Assembly (NCBI GenBank): GCA_003174035.1
Contig: PRDV01000077.1
Location: 1 to 5,282 of the forward strand
DNA from: Candidatus Babelota bacterium
Lineage (GTDB): Bacteria > Babelota > Babeliae > Babelales > Babelaceae
Reading direction: 5' to 3'
DNA length: 5,282 nucleotides
A program made the position numbers and the translations under genes. This document shows positions 1 through 3,948 of the stretch, one piece after another. Within the stretch, counting starts at the first letter, position 1. Every line of letters begins with the position of its first letter. The notes under the pieces were generated by a model. That model did no database searches. It saw only the letters and a list, made by a program, of their open reading frames with translations, and had not been told where the DNA came from.

Positions 1-20
1 CCGCGGGTCTTGACCCGCGG
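1..20. repeat. Perfect GC-rich palindrome at the window edge
   Basis: CCGCGGGTC at 1-9 and GACCCGCGG at 12-20 are exact inverted repeats separated by TT. The element is far more GC-rich than its surroundings and lies in frame in the DciA-like gene, where it would encode AGQDPR on the minus strand. It may be a dispersed palindromic element inserted near the gene's 3' end, or a hairpin close to its terminus. The left flank is outside the window, so the full length cannot be seen. Confidence 0.7.
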
Positions 21-456
21 TAGTTGACTGATAAGTCTCATTGCATCGGCCCCAGAACCCGATAAGCGCTTGCCGAAGCTGCTCATCATTAATAGCCGCC
101 AATGCATCCTGTTGGCTCCTTGAAAGTGCAACCGAGCCCGGGGTTTTAGTTTTCAGTTTTTTTGTTCGTTCAGGCCGTTTCTTTTCTTGTACTAACTTAA
201 ACCGCACATGAGCAATATGTCGCTCACCTAAAAAAGTATTGATGGAATCGATAAGTACTGAGGAAAGCAGATAGAGTTCCTGCATCCAGTGTGATTCATA
301 GACCCCAATCACTACGGTATCATCATATATTTTTTCAAGACGCACTTTTGTTTTCAGGGCCCCCATGAGAGCATCCCAGTGATTAAGAAGATTGGCGCGC
401 CAATCAACACGTATCGTGATGATCTGAGGAATAAGATCTTTGAGTAAGATAGCCAT
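1..456 (-). CDS. dciA: DciA-like (DUF721) replication helicase-associated protein, 3' end beyond window
   Basis: The reading frame starts at the ATG at 456-454 and stays open for 152 codons to the left edge, so the C-terminus is missing. It begins MAILLKDLIPQ. Residues about 5-90 have the DUF721/DciA pattern: an N-terminal helix, a conserved W-x-A-L-x-G block (HWDALMGA, about 26-33), then DDTVVIGVYESHWMQEL, a helix ending in NTFLGERHI, and a closing strand HVRFKLV. A Lys/Arg-rich linker (about 91-106) and a short helix (about 112-137) follow. DciA proteins interact with the replicative helicase DnaB and support its loading in bacteria lacking DnaC; that role is family knowledge, not visible here. 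A good ribosome-binding site, AAGAGG (467-462), sits 5 nt before the start. It lies 42 bp downstream of the leftward gene at 499-1038, so probably shares its transcript. A palindrome lies in frame at codons 146-152. Family assignment is by pattern recognition; the symbol is tentative. Confidence 0.75.
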   Translation of the reverse strand, partial: MAILLKDLIPQIITIRVDWRANLLNHWDALMGALKTKVRLEKIYDDTVVIGVYESHWMQELYLLSSVLIDSINTFLGERHIAHVRFKLVQEKKRPERTKKLKTKTPGSVALSRSQQDALAAINDEQLRQALIGFWGRCNETYQSTTAGQDPR

Positions 457-461
457 GCAAA

Positions 462-467
462 CCTCTT
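462..467 (-). promoter_or_regulatory. Ribosome-binding site of the dciA-like gene
   Basis: On the minus strand AAGAGG lies 5 nt before the ATG at 456. It supports this start for a gene that cannot be judged by its stop codon, because that is outside the window. Confidence 0.6.
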
Positions 468-498
468 ATTATAGTAACTAAGGCTATCATTTTGCGCT

Positions 499-1038
499 TC
501 ACTTGAAAAGCGACGGAATAATAAGGATATTAAACTCTTGATCCATTTCTATGATAAACTGCTCGGGAAACCAATTACGATCAAACCACTTAAAAGAGGC
601 ATCCTGAACTTTGTTGAGCACAGTAATCAATACTGCATGCGGAATAAGTACACCAGTACGCTCCGGCTCGCACAGATCAGTGATCATGAGCAATGAATCC
701 GATAACCGCTCAATTTTTACTGCACGCGTACTCGTTACTCGAATATGCACCGATAAGCAGAGATGTTCTTCCCATCTATAGGGGAATAACGACTCTATTA
801 ATCGCCCTAAAGCAATGAGCGCGGGAGAACTTTTATGTACTAATAATGCATAACAGGTTTCGTCCCGTTTAATAAAAGTCAGGATTCCCTGCATTTTGTG
901 TGCCAAAGTGGGGGCACTATTATTTGAATTATATGATGTCGCACCCCCACCCTGATGCTTCGCCTTGTACAACCTGTTACCAGGTACCTCAAGTCTCGCG
1001 TTGCATTTTGTCGACATTGCTAAGTCTCTTATTTTCAT
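499..1038 (-). CDS. Hypothetical protein upstream of dciA
   Basis: This is a 179-codon leftward frame ending in TGA at 501-499. I do not recognise the family. Residues 1-48 look disordered and carry a Gly/Ser/Asn-rich stretch (GGGATSYNSNNSAPT, about 30-44). From about residue 49 the sequence looks folded, with alternating hydrophobic strands (GILTFIKR, CYALLVH, HLCLSVHIRVTS, LLMITDL) and an aromatic-rich tail (FKWFDRNWFPEQFIIEMD, then ILIIPSLF). There is no signal peptide or clear membrane segment, so it is probably cytoplasmic. Cysteines are at 12, 62, 94 and 123, with no metal-binding pattern. The start is uncertain: the ATG at 1038 has only a G-run (1056-1051) 12 nt upstream, while the ATG at 1017 (codon 8) has AAGAG 8 nt upstream. 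It lies 42 bp before the dciA-like gene, so the two probably form one transcript; a link to replication is only suggested by that position. Confidence 0.7.
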   Translation of the reverse strand: MKIRDLAMSTKCNARLEVPGNRLYKAKHQGGGATSYNSNNSAPTLAHKMQGILTFIKRDETCYALLVHKSSPALIALGRLIESLFPYRWEEHLCLSVHIRVTSTRAVKIERLSDSLLMITDLCEPERTGVLIPHAVLITVLNKVQDASFKWFDRNWFPEQFIIEMDQEFNILIIPSLFK

Positions 1039-1071
1039 GATTCAAAATTGCCCCCCTGAAACAATTCTATG

Positions 1072-1084
1072 TGAAATCATTTCA
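1072..1084. promoter_or_regulatory. Operator-like palindrome TGAAATCATTTCA
   Basis: This is a perfect inverted repeat with 6-bp arms around one central base. It sits just downstream of the leftward -10 box at 1091-1096, roughly where the transcript would begin, which is a usual place for a repressor operator or a 5' leader hairpin. An outer pair, CTGAAA (1056-1061) and TTTCAG (1080-1085), can also pair. No regulator is identified in the window. Confidence 0.3.
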
Positions 1085-1090
1085 GTTTAT

Positions 1091-1118
1091 ATTATATAAT
1101 TTATTTTTATAAGCGAAA
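1091..1118 (-). promoter_or_regulatory. Candidate sigma-70 promoter for the leftward pair
   Basis: The minus strand has an exact TATAAT at 1096-1091, 52 bp before the first start codon of the leftward hypothetical gene. The -35 is poor: TTTCGC at 1118-1113 with a 16-bp spacer matches only three consensus positions. The surrounding sequence is so A/T-rich that a chance TATAAT is possible. Confidence 0.35.
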
Positions 1119-1170
1119 TCACTGTAGTACTATACACCACCCATATCTTTTGTCTACTTTTTCTTGAAAG
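1101..1170 (+). repeat. Duplicated leader segment, upstream copy
   Basis: ACTGTAGTAC (1121-1130) and TTTTCTTGAAAG (1159-1170) recur exactly, in the same order and almost the same spacing (28 versus 27 nt between blocks), at 1333-1342 and 1370-1381. The 20 bp ending in AATC before the first block (1101-1120) match 1309-1328 at 13 of 20 positions, with a 4-nt indel between it and the block. This copy does not lead into a recognisable gene, so it may be the remnant of a duplicated promoter/leader. Confidence 0.5.
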
Positions 1171-1228
1171 TTCTCATTTATATCTTCCGAGGCCAATTAT
1201 CAAAGACGATTCTTTTTTCCAATTATCG

Positions 1229-1263
1229 AAAAAAAATGAAAAGACCCCGTTATCAAGGGGCTT
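1229..1263 (-). terminator. Intrinsic terminator pointing left
   Basis: Read on the minus strand, AAGCCCC (1263-1257) pairs with GGGG plus CTT (1248-1245, 1243-1241) across the 8-nt loop TTGATAAC, with one bulged T. It is followed by TTC and then A with eight T (1238-1229). The same stem read rightwards is followed only by ATCTTCC, so the leftward orientation fits better. No leftward protein gene ends here: the nearest gene to the right is on the plus strand. Confidence 0.5.
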
Positions 1264-1308
1264 ATCTTCCTGTCACGCATTTTACAAAAAATATATTTTG
1301 AATTTCTC

Positions 1309-1337
1309 TTGTCATTATAGAGAAAATCGTTTACTGT
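1309..1337 (+). promoter_or_regulatory. Candidate sigma-70 promoter of the secreted-protein pair
   Basis: TTGTCA (1309-1314) matches the -35 consensus at five of six positions. It is followed after 17 bp by TACTGT (1332-1337), which keeps only the key T, A and T of a -10 box. Transcription would start near 1344 and give a leader of about 46 nt. The weak -10 makes this tentative. Confidence 0.3.
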
Positions 1338-1381
1338 AGTACGAGCATTAAATAACTTTATAACTTCTCTTTTCTTGAAAG
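1309..1381 (+). repeat. Duplicated leader segment, downstream copy (leader of the secreted-protein genes)
   Basis: This is the partner of 1101-1170. It shares an exact 10-bp block (1333-1342) and an exact 12-bp block (1370-1381) in collinear order, plus a diverged 20-bp upstream part. Here the second block runs into the ribosome-binding site of the gene at 1390, so this is the functional copy if the copies are promoters. Confidence 0.5.
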
Positions 1382-1385
1382 GCGG
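1378..1385 (+). promoter_or_regulatory. Ribosome-binding site deciding the ATG start at 1390
   Basis: AAAGGCGG lies 4 nt before the ATG at 1390. An in-frame TTG at 1375 would overlap this site and place five charged or polar residues ahead of the signal peptide, so the ATG is preferred. Confidence 0.6.
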
Positions 1386-1389
1386 TCAC

Positions 1390-2400
1390 ATGAAGACCTT
1401 GTATTTCATTTCCCTTCTTCTTATTACCGTTACTTCCACCATCAAAGCAAGTTTCCTCTTAGGACCAATCTTAAGAACTGCAGCTGAAGCAGCTATAATT
1501 GCTCCCGCTGCTGCGTTGATGTCTCCCGTCGTCACAGCATTCCTGCCTTCTGCACCAACGCCGCCCCAGCCATTGGCTCCTGCGCCCTTACCAATCACCC
1601 AATTGCCCCACGCGGAAATTTCTCGCATTCGATACTATGACGACAACCCAGACGCCGGTATGCTAGAACAACAAACCCTTCAAACGCCTTCTACATCCTT
1701 GAGCACCCTCCGACAATCAACACGCGATTCACTCAAAGAACTTGATATTCCCCAGATCCTCATGTCAGCTAAGAATGCGCATCGCCCGGTAATCCTCAAT
1801 ATTAATGTCAACGAATTACAAGCACAGCAAGATACAAAACCACTTTCTCCTTCACTTCCGCCTTCAGTTGGGCTTAATCGCAATCAGTTGGGAGCACCCA
1901 TAGCTCCCGGCTTATATGATCTTATGCGGAGCTATGTAAAAAAATCAACGCAATGGGTTAAGGAGCATAAATTGCGCTTTCTGGGGTATTGTACGCTAGG
2001 ACTCTATGCCAGTACCCAATCGTATCTCATCTATTTAACAACTAAGCTCAATACCCATGCGTGCTGGTCAAAATGGAAAATACATTGCACTCTTGAGGAT
2101 CTTTATCGCACTCCTCACGATGTGCTCGTAAAAGACGTCATTGAAAGTTTGAACACCAAAGGCTATAAAAATGCCCCTGAACGAAATGCATTAAGCGGAG
2201 TTATTAAAGAAATTGACGCTGAAATAGCTGCCCTTTCTCATTATCAAAAAATCGTTGGTTTTCTGGAATGGGTGCGGGTGCGACGCATATTTTTTTATAA
2301 CGCTCGTCTCAAGGAAGAAACGTCTGCCCGCGTACAGCGCTTGACCTATCTCAAGAACGTGTTGCTTGGCTATCTTGACCAAGCACCGGCTGCGTCTTAA
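1390..2400 (+). CDS. Secreted or envelope protein of unknown function, Pro-rich linker
   Basis: This encodes 336 residues from the ATG at 1390 to TAA at 2398-2400; I do not recognise the family. Residues 1-20 are a typical Sec signal peptide (Lys at 2, hydrophobic core LYFISLLLITV, probable cleavage after IKA20). Residues 27-52 are Ala-rich and hydrophobic. Residues 53-73 are a Pro-rich linker. Residues 74-185 are polar and probably extended, with a short ILNINVNEL strand. A basic stretch leads into a hydrophobic segment at about 195-217 (LRFLGYCTLGLYAS through YLIYLTT), which could be a membrane span. Residues 218-336 look helical and charged. Cysteines are at 201, 225 and 233; the last two could form a disulphide outside the cytoplasm. 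It lies 38 bp upstream of a second signal-peptide gene and probably shares its transcript. A role at the cell envelope or as an exported factor is inferred from the signal peptide only. Confidence 0.8.
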   Translation: MKTLYFISLLLITVTSTIKASFLLGPILRTAAEAAIIAPAAALMSPVVTAFLPSAPTPPQPLAPAPLPITQLPHAEISRIRYYDDNPDAGMLEQQTLQTPSTSLSTLRQSTRDSLKELDIPQILMSAKNAHRPVILNINVNELQAQQDTKPLSPSLPPSVGLNRNQLGAPIAPGLYDLMRSYVKKSTQWVKEHKLRFLGYCTLGLYASTQSYLIYLTTKLNTHACWSKWKIHCTLEDLYRTPHDVLVKDVIESLNTKGYKNAPERNALSGVIKEIDAEIAALSHYQKIVGFLEWVRVRRIFFYNARLKEETSARVQRLTYLKNVLLGYLDQAPAAS

Positions 2401-2430
2401 AATTCATTTTTTCTACCAATAAACCAGTTT

Positions 2431-2435
2431 AGGTG
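2431..2435 (+). promoter_or_regulatory. Ribosome-binding site deciding the ATG start at 2439
   Basis: AGGTG lies 3 nt before the ATG at 2439. An in-frame GTG at 2433 overlaps it and would add only two residues before the signal peptide, so the ATG is the better start. Confidence 0.55.
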
Positions 2436-2438
2436 ATT

Positions 2439-3845
2439 ATGAAGCTCATACTTTCGCTCATCACGCTGCTCCTCTTTGTTTATTTTTCTTTGGCATCCGC
2501 TCCGCTAACGGTAGCAGCCATACTCAAAGCTCCCTATACCCAAGGGGTTGCACAAGCACTCATGCGCAATGGGTCAAATGCATCTCAAGTTACGCAGATT
2601 ATTGAGCAGTGCACCCAGGCGATATTAGAGGGAAACAAACAGCTCCTACAACAACTTGTAGCAGAACATGCTCAGCAAGGCTGCCCACAGTCGTGCGGGG
2701 AAAAAAATACCCTGCGTTCCTTGATAAAACAGTTCGTGTGCAAGCAGCTACCCAAGACGGGCACTGCTCTTGCAACTGGCCTGCCTGCTTCATATCATCC
2801 TTTTATTAAACAGGCTATGAATACAGTTACCACAACCCATGCCCACCTGCTTCAACAAAAATACTCCGAATCGCACGATGAAGCTCTGCTGCGAAAGCCC
2901 TTGGTAAGTGCCGCCCACGCATTTGCGGTAGATAAAGTTATTAATTTGATCCTTACACTGTATTCGCCCAAAGCACATCCCTGCGATCGCATGGAGGCTT
3001 TATTGTTAGTTAATCACGTGCATCTTTTGGGCATAAAAAAGCGTCTTTTTACTGATTTCATTGCGCGCAGCAATAGGCATTGTTTTACCAGTGATGGGCT
3101 TCTTAAGCAGTATGATCCAAGTTCTTCACATAGCAGCGAGCCAAAGCGCGTTAAGGAGCTTATTAAATTTTTAAGAGGGATATGCGATACACAAAAACAG
3201 TATCGCGATTACCTTAAACTGGGCATAAGCCAAGGCATCACCCAGCTTATGGATGAATTAGAGGACGGTCATATCAAAAAGCCTACAAAAATCTCATCAT
3301 TCCGAAACTATGCCACTGGCATCACCAAAGGTCTTGCCAGTGGTATCGCAACTGGGATTGCTACTGGCATTTTCGCTCTTTCAGCTCCAGGGATTATCAG
3401 TAGCATTGCCACCCGCATTGCTACTGGCATTGCTGGTGCCACCGCTCCTGGAATTCCTCTTGGGATGACTAGTACCATTGCGCGAGCCATTGCAACCAGT
3501 GGGGGTACCATGAGTGGCACCACTGGTGGTGCAAGGGGAGTTGTTACAGCCATTGCCAAAAACATTGTTCATGGTATCAGCAGTGGGATAGCCAGGAAAG
3601 GTGTCGCGGGCATAACCGAACTCGTGCCGCTGCTTTCATCGAGGAGCGTACCCCCCACCCTCATACGTAGTCGCACTATAACAAGGCTTTTTATGCAGTT
3701 AATAACATTATGTGAAGAGAGCAATCTACAAGATCCTGCAATAATCGAGCAGATACGTATGCTTGTATATCCTGGCGCTAACGTGGAGCGTACTATCCTA
3801 AAACAGTATTTTATCGATGCTCAAGCTCGACTAAGGCTGCACTAA
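2439..3845 (+). CDS. Secreted protein of unknown function with a glycine-zipper-like segment
   Basis: This encodes 468 residues; I do not recognise the family. Residues 1-21 are a Sec signal peptide (MKLILSLITLLLFVYFSLASA). Residues 22-290 look mainly helical and hold seven of the eight cysteines (58, 82, 86, 101, 182, 215, 249), including C-x3-C at 82-86; disulphides are plausible in an exported protein. Residues about 292-393 change abruptly to a Gly/Ile/Ala/Thr/Ser-rich segment. Glycines at 294, 298, 302, 306 and 310 are exactly four apart, each followed by Ile or Leu, which is a GxxxG glycine-zipper pattern; G379 and G383 repeat the spacing. Residues 304-323 and 324-343 are an imperfect 20-residue tandem repeat. 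The last 75 or so residues are an ordinary charged helical domain. Glycine zippers are known to pack helices in membranes; membrane insertion or oligomerisation here is inference. The gene follows its secreted neighbour by 38 bp and ends 3 nt before a strong hairpin. Confidence 0.8.
   Translation: MKLILSLITLLLFVYFSLASAPLTVAAILKAPYTQGVAQALMRNGSNASQVTQIIEQCTQAILEGNKQLLQQLVAEHAQQGCPQSCGEKNTLRSLIKQFVCKQLPKTGTALATGLPASYHPFIKQAMNTVTTTHAHLLQQKYSESHDEALLRKPLVSAAHAFAVDKVINLILTLYSPKAHPCDRMEALLLVNHVHLLGIKKRLFTDFIARSNRHCFTSDGLLKQYDPSSSHSSEPKRVKELIKFLRGICDTQKQYRDYLKLGISQGITQLMDELEDGHIKKPTKISSFRNYATGITKGLASGIATGIATGIFALSAPGIISSIATRIATGIAGATAPGIPLGMTSTIARAIATSGGTMSGTTGGARGVVTAIAKNIVHGISSGIARKGVAGITELVPLLSSRSVPPTLIRSRTITRLFMQLITLCEESNLQDPAIIEQIRMLVYPGANVERTILKQYFIDAQARLRLH
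3348..3467 (+). repeat. Imperfect 60-bp tandem repeat within the Gly-rich segment
   Basis: The 60-bp units 3348-3407 and 3408-3467 encode 20-residue units that match at 11 of 20 positions (shared A-T-x-I-A-T-G-I and A-P-G-I). A 15-bp string, ATTGCTACTGGCATT, recurs exactly at 3357-3371 and 3417-3431, 60 bp apart. Upstream of it a 12-bp rhythm encodes the GI-x-x repeats. The pattern suggests growth by slippage or unequal exchange. Confidence 0.65.
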
Positions 3846-3848
3846 AAT

Positions 3849-3904
3849 TATATCGCCGCTCATCTCCCCTCTCCTCTCTGCCCCTTTAGATGAGCGGCGA
3901 TATA
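3849..3904. terminator. Long perfect hairpin after the secreted-protein genes, possible terminator
   Basis: The arms 3849-3865 and 3888-3904 are perfectly complementary over 17 bp, with the core ATCGCCGCTCATCT. They enclose a 22-nt loop (3866-3887) that is all C and T except for one G. The stem starts 3 nt after the stop codon at 3843-3845. Rightward transcripts have CAAAAACCCC after it, so there is no T-tract for intrinsic termination; leftwards only ATTTTAG follows. It could be an atypical terminator, a 3' stabilising hairpin, or a dispersed palindromic element. Confidence 0.5.
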
Positions 3905-3929
3905 CAAAAACCCCTGCACGCGTTATGCT
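3901..3929 (+). promoter_or_regulatory. Weak candidate promoter for the P-type ATPase
   Basis: TATACA (3901-3906) and TATGCT (3924-3929) are separated by 17 bp and each match four of six consensus positions. The -35 overlaps the end of the preceding hairpin. Transcription would begin only about 13 nt before the start codon, which leaves a very short leader, so this is tentative. Confidence 0.2.
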
Positions 3930-3948
3930 ATCTAAAAAAAGGATCAGC

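Larger units (their letters stand above)
1039..1389. other. Divergent AT-rich intergenic region
   Basis: This 351-bp stretch separates the leftward hypothetical-dciA pair from the rightward secreted-protein pair. It contains a leftward -10 box (1091-1096), a 13-bp palindrome (1072-1084), two collinear partial copies of a leader segment (1101-1170 and 1309-1381), a 9-bp direct repeat CCAATTATC (1193-1201 and 1219-1227), an A/T inverted repeat (TTTTTTC 1213-1219, GAAAAAA 1228-1234), and a leftward intrinsic terminator (1229-1263). No convincing protein gene was found in it. Confidence 0.8.

Noticed and set aside
391..404. Perfect 14-bp palindrome ATTGGCGCGCCAAT
   Set aside because: It lies inside the conserved DUF721 core of the dciA-like gene and encodes ordinary family residues; it is probably coincidental.
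906..950. Inverted repeat GTGGGGG ... CCCCCAC in the leftward hypothetical gene
   Set aside because: The 7-bp arms are about 30 nt apart within coding sequence and arise from Gly and Pro codons in a low-complexity linker; there is no T-tract.
1164..1301. A 45-codon rightward frame beginning TTG-AAA-GTT-CTC inside the intergenic region, starting in the upstream leader copy
   Set aside because: It has no ribosome-binding site, a non-ATG start and unremarkable composition, and it overlaps the leftward terminator. At most it is a decayed remnant of a lost gene.
1375..1389. TTG start five codons upstream of the ATG at 1390
   Set aside because: The TTG overlaps the ribosome-binding site that serves the ATG, and using it would displace the signal peptide from the N-terminus.
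3308..3572. Leftward open frames rich in Pro/Ala/Val/Met or Asn/Gly opposite the Gly-rich segment
   Set aside because: They are complements of the GI-x-x coding repeats; their low complexity mirrors the plus-strand repeats and they have no separate start signals.
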